From positions 1 to 42,720 of IMG/VR virus record IMGVR_UViG_3300010371_000056: a DNA stretch of 42,720 nt; one strand, 5' to 3'. The position numbers and the translations under genes are program-made. Positions within the stretch are counted from its first letter, which is position 1. Every line of letters starts with the position of its first letter. Below are positions 1 to 7,426 of this stretch, one piece after another. The stretch is from a virus. The notes under the pieces were generated by a model, which was given only the letters and a program-made list of their open reading frames with translations, did not search any database and was not told the origin of the DNA.

Positions 1-189
1 GAAGATGCCTTCCACGCCCTGCGAAATTTCATCGACGAGAGGACTGGCTACGAGTCGCGCCCGATCGAGCCGAAAGACGAACTCGCTGGGCTGTACTCAG
101 AGTTTATCGAGCGCAGTAAGGCGCTTGAGCGAATTGGCGAGCGGATCGCGCGCATGCAGATGCGCGATCCCCTCAAGGTTGCGAAGTGA
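1..189 (+). CDS. Unknown early protein, 5' end cut by window edge
   Basis: Frame 1 is open from the first base to a TGA at 187-189 and gives 62 residues of a protein whose start lies outside the window. The visible part is charged and probably helical (for example EFIERSKALERIGERIARM) and shows no motif I recognise. The stop overlaps a possible GTG start of the next ORF (GTGA), the coupling pattern used throughout this window, which supports it as a real gene end. No function can be given. Confidence 0.6.
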   Translation, partial: EDAFHALRNFIDERTGYESRPIEPKDELAGLYSEFIERSKALERIGERIARMQMRDPLKVAK

Positions 190-404
190 CCCACTCCGTT
201 CAGTCCTCGGCCGGCTCTGCGGCCTTGTTGTCTCTATCAACCGACTATGCGCCGGCTTCGATCCGAGCGCAACGGGACACGCATCACAATTCTGGACTGT
301 TGGGTTACACGTGGCAATTGAAGCTGAACGCGGGCAAAACAACTCTCCACTATCACGCTGAACCCACGGTATTTAAAGGCTTTCGGTCTCGCTTAGGAAG
401 CTGA
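186..404 (+). CDS. Hypothetical small protein (weak)
   Basis: A 72-aa frame starting with a GTG that overlaps the previous stop. It has no recognisable domain, no signal peptide and no membrane segment, and the codon choice looks less regular than in neighbouring genes. The main support is the coupled GTGA junction and that it fills the 220-nt space before the next clear gene. It could equally be untranslated spacer. Confidence 0.3.
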   Translation: MTHSVQSSAGSAALLSLSTDYAPASIRAQRDTHHNSGLLGYTWQLKLNAGKTTLHYHAEPTVFKGFRSRLGS

Positions 405-408
405 ACGA

Positions 409-735
409 ATGACCTACCTTCGTTCCCCCGCCGGCGATTGCTTCTACTGTAGCGAGCCCTACGCTGCTCACGATTCCTGCACCGACGCATGTCCCGAGCG
501 ACACCCGCGCGCTTCTCTACTCCCTCAGCGCGACGGGCATTTGACCGGCGGCTCCGAGTCGCCGGTCCTTTCTCGCTACGACACGTGCTTGGAAGTCACC
601 ATCGAGTGCATGCGCGAGGCGTTCATCGAGGCCGAGACGCCGGATCTTCGGCGCGGCGCCTACTACGAATTCTGCCGCCTGGAGCGGCTGCGCCGGCCGG
701 GAGCGCTTCCGATCAAGCGCAAGGAGGCTGCGTGA
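409..735 (+). CDS. Small cysteine-rich (zinc-ribbon-like) phage protein
   Basis: A 108-aa protein preceded by a plausible ribosome-binding site (AGGAAG, 8 nt before the ATG). The N-terminus carries CFYC (residues 11-14) followed by H and two further cysteines (HDSCTDAC), a layout that suggests a small zinc-binding knuckle. The C-terminal half is charged and helical (ECMREAFIEAETPDL). Its stop overlaps the GTG of the next gene. The role is unknown; similar small CxxC proteins are common in phage early regions. Confidence 0.6.
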   Translation: MTYLRSPAGDCFYCSEPYAAHDSCTDACPERHPRASLLPQRDGHLTGGSESPVLSRYDTCLEVTIECMREAFIEAETPDLRRGAYYEFCRLERLRRPGALPIKRKEAA

Positions 736-953
736 GCATCCAGCAGGCGTTTGCCGATGCCGCGCCGTACCTGCGCGAGTTTGAGAGTTCGCTTCGTGGC
801 GGTCGACTCGTGATCTGCGGTCAGTGCTCTCGATTCACCTTCGCTGGCCGACCGGCTGATCTTGGTCACTGCGGGCAGTTCACGGTTGAGGCATGGCCGT
901 TCGTGCCGTTCGCGTGTGAATCATTCGAGCGGCGACAGAGAAAAACAGCATGA
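732..953 (+). CDS. Small zinc-binding-like phage protein
   Basis: A 73-aa protein. I chose the GTG at 732 because it overlaps the previous TGA (GTGA) and begins where the protein-like sequence begins; a longer upstream frame exists but overlaps the previous gene completely. It holds CGQC, then GHCGQF and a distal cysteine (ACESFE), a C-x2-C...C...C pattern typical of small phage and mobile-element zinc-ribbon proteins. The stop overlaps the ATG of the ParB-like gene (ATGA). Function unknown. Confidence 0.6.
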   Translation: MSIQQAFADAAPYLREFESSLRGGRLVICGQCSRFTFAGRPADLGHCGQFTVEAWPFVPFACESFERRQRKTA

Positions 954-1750
954 AATTCCAGACGATCACTCTTCCCGTCAAATCGCTCGAAGTCTGCGCC
1001 CGCACTCGCGTGCGCAAGCAAACGCCCCACGCCGGAAGCGACATCGTCTTGGAATATGCCGAAGCCTACCGCAACGGGCTCATCCTAGAGCCGCTCGATG
1101 TGTTCCGCGAGAAGGGCACCGAGAGATATATCGTCGCCGACGGTGAACACCGGCTGCTGGCTCTACTGCGAGAGAAGATCGCCAAAGTCGAATGTCGCCT
1201 TTACGAAGGAGACGAGATCGACGCTCTGGAATTCGCAATTCGCTGCAATCAGAAGCATGGACTGCGTCGCACGAAAGCCGACATCTATCACGCGTTCGTG
1301 CGTATTCAGGAGACGCCACGGCTCGCGCAGAAGTACCGCACCGACGCCGAGCTTTCTGACCAACTTGGCATCTCGACCCGTACCGTACAGAGTTACCGCG
1401 CCGACTGGCGAGACAGCCCTGGTGGCGGCAAGCGTGTCCAGGAGAAGAAGAGGGCTGCTCAGGAAAGGGCGAAGAAAAACACGCCCAAGTCCCTAAAGGA
1501 TCAGGAGGAGACCATGAAACCTTCATGGTCCCAAGATACTGAAACGCCGAAAGAAAATCTTCCGGAGACTCGCAAATCAGAGACCTCGTCGAAGCGCAAT
1601 GAGCCGCCGAAAGAGAGCGCTGATGCGCCGACGAAGCCGACAGCTCCATCGTGGACGGACGAAGACGAGGCGAGCTATCGGGCGCTGCGCGACGATTGGA
1701 AGTCGGCGACCCCAGCAGCTCGGAAGCGGTTCCAAGCGGAGATGCTGTGA
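950..1750 (+). CDS. ParB-N-domain protein with helix-turn-helix
   Basis: A 266-aa protein. Residues about 1-100 form a ParB/Srx-like N-terminal domain with the signature DGEHR at residues 64-68 (compare DGxHR in ParB-like proteins). Residues about 110-160 contain a helix-turn-helix-like stretch (AELSDQLGISTRTVQSYRA). The C-terminal 100 residues are a charged, low-complexity linker followed by a short helical tail. In the ParB superfamily this domain binds nucleotide (CTPase or nuclease variants). In phages such proteins sit in early DNA modules and are mostly uncharacterised. It overlaps the helicase start (GTGA), suggesting coupled expression. A one-mismatch parS-like site lies 3.1 kb downstream (4871-4886), but a functional link is only inference. 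Confidence 0.8.
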   Translation: MKFQTITLPVKSLEVCARTRVRKQTPHAGSDIVLEYAEAYRNGLILEPLDVFREKGTERYIVADGEHRLLALLREKIAKVECRLYEGDEIDALEFAIRCNQKHGLRRTKADIYHAFVRIQETPRLAQKYRTDAELSDQLGISTRTVQSYRADWRDSPGGGKRVQEKKRAAQERAKKNTPKSLKDQEETMKPSWSQDTETPKENLPETRKSETSSKRNEPPKESADAPTKPTAPSWTDEDEASYRALRDDWKSATPAARKRFQAEML

Positions 1751-3288
1751 CGTTCGATTTACGAACCTATCAGCGCCAGGCGATGGATCTCGCCTATCAG
1801 CGCGTTGCCGAGCAGCATCGCCCGATCATCTGCGCGCCGACAGGATCCGGTAAGACCGTGATCGCCGGTCACATGGCAAAGGAAGCCATGGACGGCGGCA
1901 AGCGCGTGCTTTGGATGACGGGTCGCGAGGAAATCCTGCGTCAGACGTTCGCCACGTTCAACGACATCTGCGGTATCGGCAACGTTGGCATCCTCATGCG
2001 CGATGAAAAGCCATGGTGGTTCTATCCTCCCGTGACGGTCGCGAGCTGGGACACACTCAAGGCTCGCTGGGACAAGGCCGACCTCTGGCAGATCCCAGCT
2101 GACGTTGTGCTCATCGATGAGTGCCATCTTTCACTCAGCGAGAAGATGAGCGCGACGATCATGCCACATTACCAGAACAAGATGGTTGTGGGCCTGACGG
2201 CTACGCCAGCGCGGCGAAGCGGGCGCGGACTCGGAAGTTATTTCACGCGCATCGTTCAGGTTCGTTCGGTCCAGCAGCTCATTGATGAGAAATTCCTGGC
2301 CCCGTGTGAATATTGGGCCGGGTCTCATGTCGATGTCTCGCGCCTGAAGACGGATCGAAAGACCAATGATTTTCAGGAAAATGAACTCGCGGAAGAGGCG
2401 CTTGACGGGAAGCTGATTGGCGATGTCCTTGATAACTGGATGCGGCTCTCGAAGGATCGTCATACGATTATCTTCGCGGTCAACATCGCGCACGCGCAGG
2501 CACTCACCGAGAGATTCCAAGCCGCAAACGTGAGCGCGGATGTCATCCATTCGAAGATGGCGCACGAGACGCGCTCGCAAATCACCAAGCAATTCCGAGA
2601 GCAGCGCATCCAAGTGCTCGTCAACGTTGGCATCGCTACTTATGGCTTCGACTGCCCTACTATCTCGTGTGTCGTCCTTGCGCGTTCGACGAAATCGATC
2701 GTACTTCACCATCAGATGATTGGCCGAGGACTGCGGCCTAAACCGGACGGCGGCTATTGCATGATTCTGGATCATGCGGACAACGTGCGACGCCTTGGCT
2801 GCATCGAGGACGAGATCCGCTGGCGCCTGGGAGAAGAGAAGGAAGCGGCCGTCAACACGACGCGAGACGGAGACCCATCCCGCCAGAAGGCGCCACAAGC
2901 GCCCCCGACGGCATGCGGACAGTGTCAGTACGTTTTCTCTCGGTCTCGCGTGTGTCCGAAATGCGGATGGGAGAAGCCAGCCGCGTCGCATGACATCGAA
3001 ACCATGCAGGCGGATCTCGTGAAAGTGCGTAATGCCCGGGAAGAATTGAAGCTGGAACAGCAAGACAAGCATGCATGGTTCCTGATGGCTCGCGGATGGT
3101 GCGAGGAGCACGGCAAGAAGCCCGGCATGGCGTACTACCGATTCAAGGACAAATTCGGCGAAGAGCCGCCGCGAAACTGGAACACGCTACCGCCTCTGCC
3201 GGCTGACGGCCGCGTAGCGGCGTATATGCAAGCGGGTCTGATTCGCTTCGCGAAGTCGCGCCGCAAAACCGCAGAGGCGCGTCCGTGA
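1747..3288 (+). CDS. SF2 DEAD/DEAH-type helicase
   Basis: A 513-aa superfamily 2 helicase. The start is the GTG at 1747 overlapping the previous stop, which places the conserved RTYQRQAMD Q-motif-like segment right at the N-terminus; the frame is open further upstream but that part overlaps the ParB-like gene. Visible motifs: Walker A APTGSGKT (residues 30-37), DECH box (124-127), GLTATP (motif III-like), and QMIGRGLRP (motif VI, from residue 323). A four-cysteine zinc ribbon follows (C390, C393, C403, C406). The expected role is ATP-driven DNA unwinding or remodelling in phage replication or recombination, consistent with the nearby RusA gene. The stop overlaps the GTG of the next gene. Confidence 0.93.
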   Translation: MTFDLRTYQRQAMDLAYQRVAEQHRPIICAPTGSGKTVIAGHMAKEAMDGGKRVLWMTGREEILRQTFATFNDICGIGNVGILMRDEKPWWFYPPVTVASWDTLKARWDKADLWQIPADVVLIDECHLSLSEKMSATIMPHYQNKMVVGLTATPARRSGRGLGSYFTRIVQVRSVQQLIDEKFLAPCEYWAGSHVDVSRLKTDRKTNDFQENELAEEALDGKLIGDVLDNWMRLSKDRHTIIFAVNIAHAQALTERFQAANVSADVIHSKMAHETRSQITKQFREQRIQVLVNVGIATYGFDCPTISCVVLARSTKSIVLHHQMIGRGLRPKPDGGYCMILDHADNVRRLGCIEDEIRWRLGEEKEAAVNTTRDGDPSRQKAPQAPPTACGQCQYVFSRSRVCPKCGWEKPAASHDIETMQADLVKVRNAREELKLEQQDKHAWFLMARGWCEEHGKKPGMAYYRFKDKFGEEPPRNWNTLPPLPADGRVAAYMQAGLIRFAKSRRKTAEARP

Positions 3289-3503
3289 CGGTCCTTGAGT
3301 TCGGTCGCAATGTTATCTGTGAGGCGTGCGGCCGTGTGTTCTTTGAGAGATTTGTTGCCGCCCCACATTGTTGTCCAAAATGTGAAGAGATCGCCGAAGC
3401 GGGAATGCTCGCTGAGATCGAAGCTGAGGCGCGCTCTAACGGCTTTGAATCATTCGATGCGTGGGCAGCAGCTGGATATCCGACGAAGGCCGCAAATGCC
3501 TAG
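3285..3503 (+). CDS. Small zinc-ribbon protein
   Basis: A 72-aa protein with GTG start coupled to the helicase stop. CEAC and CCPKC (residues about 12-33) make a compact four-cysteine zinc ribbon, followed by a helical tail (AEIEAEARSNGFESFDAW). It directly follows a helicase that itself ends with a zinc ribbon. It might be a DNA-binding accessory protein, but that is inference. Confidence 0.65.
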   Translation: MTVLEFGRNVICEACGRVFFERFVAAPHCCPKCEEIAEAGMLAEIEAEARSNGFESFDAWAAAGYPTKAANA

Positions 3504-3798
3504 GCTCGGACCTCTCGCGAACCCCGAAAACTGGCGTATAGACGACAGCGGGCACATGTTGGTTCACCGCGTGAAGCTCAAGGAGGGCTCATCGGTCTAT
3601 ACGCTCTATGAGATTCGCAGGGTGACATGGGCGACGTCTGTCAAAGGATGCCTTGCGGCGCTGACGAGGTGGTTGCGGGAACGCGAACCGTCCACAGGGC
3701 CGCCGGAGAAGGTCACAGCGGATGTGGCTACGCGTCGGGGGTTAAAACTGCAACCCGAGCGACGCGCGGCGAATACCGGTACTCGGGACAGCGCATGA
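3496..3798 (+). CDS. Hypothetical early phage protein
   Basis: A 100-aa protein from the ATG at 3496, overlapping the previous gene by 8 nt. The frame is open further upstream but that part lies over the zinc-ribbon gene. The sequence resembles short phage proteins with mixed beta strands (NWRIDDSGHMLVHRVKLKEG, YTLYEIRRVTWATS) and a basic C-terminus. No catalytic motif is visible. The stop overlaps the next ATG (ATGA). Confidence 0.5.
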   Translation: MPRLGPLANPENWRIDDSGHMLVHRVKLKEGSSVYTLYEIRRVTWATSVKGCLAALTRWLREREPSTGPPEKVTADVATRRGLKLQPERRAANTGTRDSA

Positions 3799-3971
3799 AA
3801 CACCGGACAAATCGGCGGGTTGAAAGGGCAGCACCGATTGCGCGAAAGGCTACCCAACGTCATGCAAGGCTCCGCCCCGGCATGATGCAACGGGACCTAA
3901 CAGGGGTTCCGTCTGCCCACCACCCCGGCATTGCAGCAAGAAGAGCGACTCTGGTTCCTACTCTGAAGTGA
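3795..3971 (+). CDS. Small basic hypothetical protein
   Basis: A 58-aa arginine-rich frame beginning at an ATG that overlaps the preceding stop (ATGA). It has no recognisable domain; the high arginine and histidine content could reflect nucleic-acid binding or simply a high-GC open frame. The main support is the coupled start and the lack of any better frame here. Confidence 0.35.
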   Translation: MKHRTNRRVERAAPIARKATQRHARLRPGMMQRDLTGVPSAHHPGIAARRATLVPTLK

Positions 3972-3978
3972 CTACGAA

Positions 3979-4278
3979 GTGAGTTACGTGAATTCAGGGC
4001 TCTCACAATCCGAATGGTGGCCATATCCCATCCGCTACGCATGGGCTGCAACCCGTGGCCTTCCGATTCCAGCGCCACCAAAAGCGCCTGACGATCCGCT
4101 CGGACACGCGCCCGCATGGCCGCAGGAGCATCTCGACATCCTCCAAGCCGAATACGCGAATTATCGGGCGGTCGGCCAGACGCGCCAGCTCGCGATTCGA
4201 TTGGGCAGAAGCGAGGCGAGCCTGCGCAAGATGGCGAGCAAGCTCGGGTTAGCGCGGAGAAGGGCCGCATCCACATGA
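3979..4278 (+). CDS. HTH/SANT-like small DNA-binding protein
   Basis: A 99-aa protein starting at GTG 3979. Residues about 45-95 (PQEHLDILQAEYANY, then QTRQLAIRLGRSEASLRKMA) match the pattern of SANT/GcrA-like or HTH domains in phage proteins: tryptophan and acidic start, then LGRS..SLR..ASKLGL. It is likely a DNA-binding regulator of the early module, but the target is unknown. It overlaps the RusA-like gene start (ATGA). Confidence 0.6.
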   Translation: MSYVNSGLSQSEWWPYPIRYAWAATRGLPIPAPPKAPDDPLGHAPAWPQEHLDILQAEYANYRAVGQTRQLAIRLGRSEASLRKMASKLGLARRRAAST

Positions 4279-4664
4279 CGATACGTCTCGTTCTAGAGAT
4301 CGATGAGCCGACACCGAGCAGGAATCGCACGCACGGGGCGCATTGGAGCCGAAATCATGCGATGCGAAAACGCTGGGCGTGGCTCGTGCGCGGGGCGCTC
4401 TGTGAGGCTCGCAGAGCCGCTGAGCGAGGGGACCCCCTACTCACCCTAGGGTTATGGCCCCTCAAACACGCCACGGTACGCGTGGTGCGGCATGGACCTC
4501 GTTTGCTCGATCCCGACAATGCTACGGCGGGACTGAAGTGGTTGCTAGACCAGCTCGTGACTGAGCGCGTTCTGACAGACGACAAGCCTGCGCATCTCAC
4601 CCTTGCGCCGGTGGAGCAGTACTTGAGCAAACCATATCGGACTATTGTCGTGGTGGAGTCCTGA
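4275..4664 (+). CDS. rusA: RusA-type Holliday junction resolvase
   Basis: A 129-aa protein starting at the ATG overlapping the previous stop. It has the RusA signature: LDPDN with D79, D81 and N82, then a helix (GLKWLLDQLV) and the second acidic cluster DDK at 102-104. RusA enzymes (about 120 aa) cleave four-way DNA junctions using these aspartates. An N-terminal SRNRTHGAHWSRN segment resembles the usual P-x-N-x2-W start of the family. With the helicase it forms a replication/recombination set that could resolve branched DNA before packaging. Confidence 0.88.
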   Translation: MTIRLVLEIDEPTPSRNRTHGAHWSRNHAMRKRWAWLVRGALCEARRAAERGDPLLTLGLWPLKHATVRVVRHGPRLLDPDNATAGLKWLLDQLVTERVLTDDKPAHLTLAPVEQYLSKPYRTIVVVES

Positions 4665-4909
4665 TGTTTCCTCCCAAACTCACCGTTGCAATGAAAGAGC
4701 GCATCCGAGAAGTCGGCCGCAAGCGCGAAGAGGCAAAATCTCTAGCCGAGCGTGCCGAGGAATTACTGCGGGAGTTGCCCACTACGAAACAGCTTTCGCA
4801 AGAAGCTGGAGTATGTATACGGCGTGTGCAGGAAATTATCGCGAGTGTTCGCAAATTGCCTAAACGCGAATGTTCCACGGGGAACACTGAGCGTACAATT
4901 CCAACATGA
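4664..4909 (+). CDS. Small helical HTH-like protein
   Basis: An 81-aa protein whose ATG overlaps the RusA stop (TGATG). The first 45 residues form a charged helix (KERIREVGRKREEAKSLAE). Residues about 42-66 (TTKQLSQEAGVCIRRVQEII) look like a helix-turn-helix of the sigma-like or AraC-like type. Near the 3' end the coding sequence contains a parS-like palindrome (4871-4886). Probably a regulator, but no target is visible. Confidence 0.55.
   Translation: MFPPKLTVAMKERIREVGRKREEAKSLAERAEELLRELPTTKQLSQEAGVCIRRVQEIIASVRKLPKRECSTGNTERTIPT
4871..4886. promoter_or_regulatory. parS-like 16-bp near-palindrome
   Basis: TGTTCCACGGGGAACA differs at one base (position 10, G for T) from TGTTCCACGTGGAACA, a form of the chromosomal parS site bound by bacterial ParB. 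It lies inside the end of the HTH-like gene and is the only such site I found by eye. It may recruit host ParB or the phage ParB-domain protein, or may be chance. Confidence 0.4.
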
Positions 4910-5337
4910 GCAACGCGGCGCCACTTGGAATTCGCGACTGCAATCCTTGGAATTTGCAATCGAGCCATATCGAGTGGCTCGGTGAACTTCCGACGCAAGG
5001 CGCTACCGGAGAGCTTGTCTTTGACGCCATGGTGGACGGCATTCGTGCGGGCGTGAGGCTCTGTTACTCCTACCAAGCGGAGGGGTACAACACTCCGACG
5101 AAATTCGTGATGCGGTTTGCACCCGCTTCGGCGGGGAATCCTACGACCAATTACATCCAGAACGTATGCAAGTGGACCGGATTCGCGTTTGACGCCGCGC
5201 TTGATTTTCATGATCCGAAGGTCTTGCGACCCTGGGCGCGGGCGATCTGGCGACAGGAGCAGGGAGCGTGGGCTTCTCAAGCCATTACCGACGATGAATT
5301 AACCGCTGGAATAGAGGCCGCGAAAGTCCCATCGTGA
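4906..5337 (+). CDS. GIRNNNPGN-type phage protein (lysis or virion)
   Basis: A 143-aa protein starting at an ATG that overlaps the previous stop (ATGA). It opens with GIRDCNPWNLQ, matching the GIRNNNPGNI start of a widespread family annotated as phage structural or muramidase-like protein. A W-x-G segment, a run like FDAMVDGIRAGVRLCYSY and TKFVMRFAP follow, as expected for that family. It sits at the head of the lysis-like group. Whether it degrades peptidoglycan or is a virion part is not settled by sequence alone. The usual NNNPGN asparagines are partly replaced (DCNPWN). Confidence 0.65.
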   Translation: MSNAAPLGIRDCNPWNLQSSHIEWLGELPTQGATGELVFDAMVDGIRAGVRLCYSYQAEGYNTPTKFVMRFAPASAGNPTTNYIQNVCKWTGFAFDAALDFHDPKVLRPWARAIWRQEQGAWASQAITDDELTAGIEAAKVPS

Positions 5338-5582
5338 ATACCGTTCTTGATGAGCCGCCGATGAGCTTAAAGGCGTGGTACGTCTACTTTTGGCAAAGGC
5401 GCACCACGGTCGCTGGTTATGCCATTTCCCTCATCGGCGCGCTTGCCACCGCAGGGCATGCTCCCGCTTGGGTTGCCGACCTCATACTCATCGTGAGCGG
5501 CGGAGGGGTGGCCGGCATCGGGCATTTGAACAATTCCCTTCTCAAACGTCAGTCTCAAGAGGCTGAAAAGGCAAATCCATGA
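5334..5582 (+). CDS. Holin-like small membrane protein
   Basis: An 82-aa protein with GTG start overlapping the previous stop. Residues about 28-66 are hydrophobic (VAGYAISLIGALATAG, then WVADLILIVSGGGVAGIG), enough for one or two membrane segments, flanked by a basic and polar C-terminal tail (LLKRQSQEAEKANP). Size, topology and position between possible lytic proteins suggest a holin, but holins share little sequence, so this is inference. Confidence 0.55.
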   Translation: MNTVLDEPPMSLKAWYVYFWQRRTTVAGYAISLIGALATAGHAPAWVADLILIVSGGGVAGIGHLNNSLLKRQSQEAEKANP

Positions 5583-5899
5583 GCACCACCGTCATTACTG
5601 ATCTGCAGCAGCTCGAACAGATCCTGAAGCAGGACCTGCTGCAGACCGCCGGCACGCCCGTCCTCACCTTCTTGCAGTCCATGCAGACCATCGCCGCGAA
5701 GCTGGCCAGCATCGCGCAGCCTTCGGCCGCCGACATCGCCGTCGCCCAGGCGAACTCGGCTGCGGCGTGGGTCGTCCTGCAGGCAGGGATCCTCGGCTCG
5801 CTGCCCAATCTCGGCGCGCAGCTCGTCCTCGCGTTGATCGAGTTCGCGCAGAGCAAAGTACAAGCATTCCTGGCTGCGCCGGCGGCCGCCGCGAAGTAG
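5579..5899 (+). CDS. Alanine-rich hypothetical phage protein
   Basis: A 106-aa helical, alanine- and glutamine-rich protein, ATG overlapping the previous stop. It has amphipathic stretches (LQQLEQILKQDLL; LGAQLVLALIEFAQSKVQAF) but no clear membrane segment or signal peptide. It lies between the holin-like gene and the papain-like gene and is probably co-expressed with them. Function unknown. Confidence 0.55.
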   Translation: MSTTVITDLQQLEQILKQDLLQTAGTPVLTFLQSMQTIAAKLASIAQPSAADIAVAQANSAAAWVVLQAGILGSLPNLGAQLVLALIEFAQSKVQAFLAAPAAAAK

Positions 5900-6759
5900 T
5901 GAGCATGCGGTTCAAGCGAGGGCGCCTCCCCGCGCTTCATACGCGCCGCACGATGCGGCTTGCGCTGGCCATGCATCAGACACTTGCCCCCCTCGGGGTG
6001 CCTCCGAAGGTTAGCGACGATTACGTATCAGCCGTATTCAGGCAGCTGAATCCATCGAATCAACCGCTAGGCGGCCCGTGGGGGATGTTCCTCAACGGGC
6101 CAGACGGTAACTCCGATGACCCTGTGATTGGTGACTGCACGGCCGCAGATTCCGCCCACCAGGTCATGCTGCATTCAGCCAACGGCGGCTCCATCGTGGT
6201 GCCGCCCACCGCAGATGTGGCGGCCTTCTATTCCGCAACGAGCGGCTGGGATCCGAAGAATTCCGAAGCGACCGACCAGGGCGCGCTTGAGGCGAAGGTC
6301 TGCGCCTATCTCATGAAAGCCGGTCTCGCCGGCATCAAGAGCGCTGCCACCTATCCGATCGATCCGACGAACATTGCGCACCTGAAGTGGGTAGTGCAGA
6401 TCTTCGGCGCAGTGCGCTTGGGCATTCTGGTCAATGAGGAATCTGAGCAGCTCTTCTCACGCCTAGAGCCGTGGACGGCGCCCCCAGATCAGAACGATCC
6501 CACCACCGGTGGGCACGACGCTCCGGGCGTGTTTTACGATGAGAAATACCTCTACGTTGTGACATGGGGCGGTGGTCGGCAGCCCAAGGGCCTACAGCCC
6601 GTGGCGTGGGAGCTCGTGGCCGACTGTGGCTTCCTGCTCGAAGCTCATGTCGATGTGTTCCCAGATTTCATCCGCGCTGGAGGTACCGCGCCGAGCGGGT
6701 TTGATCTTGCGGGCATGCTCGCTCTAGCGCAGCAGATCGAGATGCAGGAGGCAGCATGA
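5899..6759 (+). CDS. Papain-fold (C1/C39-like) cysteine peptidase-like protein
   Basis: A 286-aa protein. I chose GTG 5899 (overlapping the previous TAG) over ATG 5905; the frame is open further upstream but inside the previous gene. A papain-like catalytic layout is visible: GDCT with C80, GGHDAPGVFYDE with H206, and VVTWGGG with W223 in the strand that usually follows. Such proteins occur in phage and bacterial genomes as uncharacterised C1/C39-like peptidases. Position in the lysis-like group suggests a role in lysis, entry or host processing, all inference. The ATGA overlap couples it to the next, also papain-fold, gene. Confidence 0.6.
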   Translation: MSMRFKRGRLPALHTRRTMRLALAMHQTLAPLGVPPKVSDDYVSAVFRQLNPSNQPLGGPWGMFLNGPDGNSDDPVIGDCTAADSAHQVMLHSANGGSIVVPPTADVAAFYSATSGWDPKNSEATDQGALEAKVCAYLMKAGLAGIKSAATYPIDPTNIAHLKWVVQIFGAVRLGILVNEESEQLFSRLEPWTAPPDQNDPTTGGHDAPGVFYDEKYLYVVTWGGGRQPKGLQPVAWELVADCGFLLEAHVDVFPDFIRAGGTAPSGFDLAGMLALAQQIEMQEAA

Positions 6760-7247
6760 CTTACCCTCCTGGTCTTACGGTCGGCTACGTTGCAAGCGGC
6801 GAGCCACTCTCCCGGCTCATCGAATGGCGTAGTGCGGGGGGCCCATCACACGCGACCACACTCGTAGCGCCAGGATGGGTGATCGACGCGCGCTTCTGGG
6901 GAGGGGTGCAGGAACGCCCAGTTTCGTACCTCGCTGGTTCAACGGTCAGATGGCTGCGCGTACCCGCTTCGCCCGCTCAGGTGCAGGGCGTCATCGCGTT
7001 CCTCAAGGAGCAAATCGGCAAACCGTACGACTGGCGCGATATTGTCGGTTTCGCAATCCCCCAGGCCTTCACTCGTGACTGGGATGACGGCCGTGCCTGG
7101 ATCTGCAGTGAGCTTCAAGCTGCCGCCGAGGAGAGCCAAGGGATTATCACCACTTCTATGAGCGCGTCTCGCATTGCCCCAAACGATGCGATGCTGCTGA
7201 ACGAAGGCCGTGGCGTGGTCGAACTTCCGGGACCGATTTTCCAATGA
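6756..7247 (+). CDS. Permuted NlpC/P60 (YiiX-like) hydrolase
   Basis: A 163-aa protein starting at ATG 6756 (ATGA overlap). The circularly permuted papain layout is visible: SHATTLV with H32 near the N-terminus, then IGKPYDWRDIVGF, then WICSEL with C117. This order (His first, Cys later) is that of the YaeF/YiiX NlpC/P60 group, which act as amidases or peptidases. It is a candidate endolysin or cell-wall peptidase here, as no lysozyme was recognised elsewhere. No signal peptide is visible, so a holin would be needed for access to the wall. Confidence 0.65.
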   Translation: MTYPPGLTVGYVASGEPLSRLIEWRSAGGPSHATTLVAPGWVIDARFWGGVQERPVSYLAGSTVRWLRVPASPAQVQGVIAFLKEQIGKPYDWRDIVGFAIPQAFTRDWDDGRAWICSELQAAAEESQGIITTSMSASRIAPNDAMLLNEGRGVVELPGPIFQ

Positions 7248-7423
7248 GCGAGATCGTCGATATCGCCGATTTCCGCCAGAAGCGGCCCGAGTACGTCTTT
7301 GAGTGCAAATGTGGCAGCCAGCATTTCTACTTGCAGGTCGATGGGGTGATCGAGTGCCGTAGCTGTAAGCTCATCATCGAACGGATCGAATGGATGTACC
7401 GAGAGAAGCCTCAGGAGTGCTGA
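7244..7423 (+). CDS. Small zinc-ribbon protein (59 aa)
   Basis: ATG 7244 overlaps the previous stop and opens a 59-aa frame ending TGA 7421-7423. Residues 21-41 contain CKC and CRSC (CKCGSQHFYLQVDG then ECRSCKL), a classic short phage zinc ribbon, after an N-terminal MSEIVDIADFRQKRPEYVF. Coupling and the typical motif make it a convincing gene. Confidence 0.7.
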   Translation: MSEIVDIADFRQKRPEYVFECKCGSQHFYLQVDGVIECRSCKLIIERIEWMYREKPQEC

Positions 7424-7426
7424 GGA

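Noticed and set aside
1651-1746. Upstream extension of the helicase frame to an ATG at 1651
   Set aside because: The extension overlaps the ParB-like gene by 100 nt, is not helicase-like, and the coupled GTG at 1747 gives the expected N-terminus.
2131-3111. Long minus-strand ORF of 326 aa opposite the helicase gene
   Set aside because: It lies fully antisense to a gene with clear helicase motifs and its product shows no domain; long antisense frames are expected at this G+C content.
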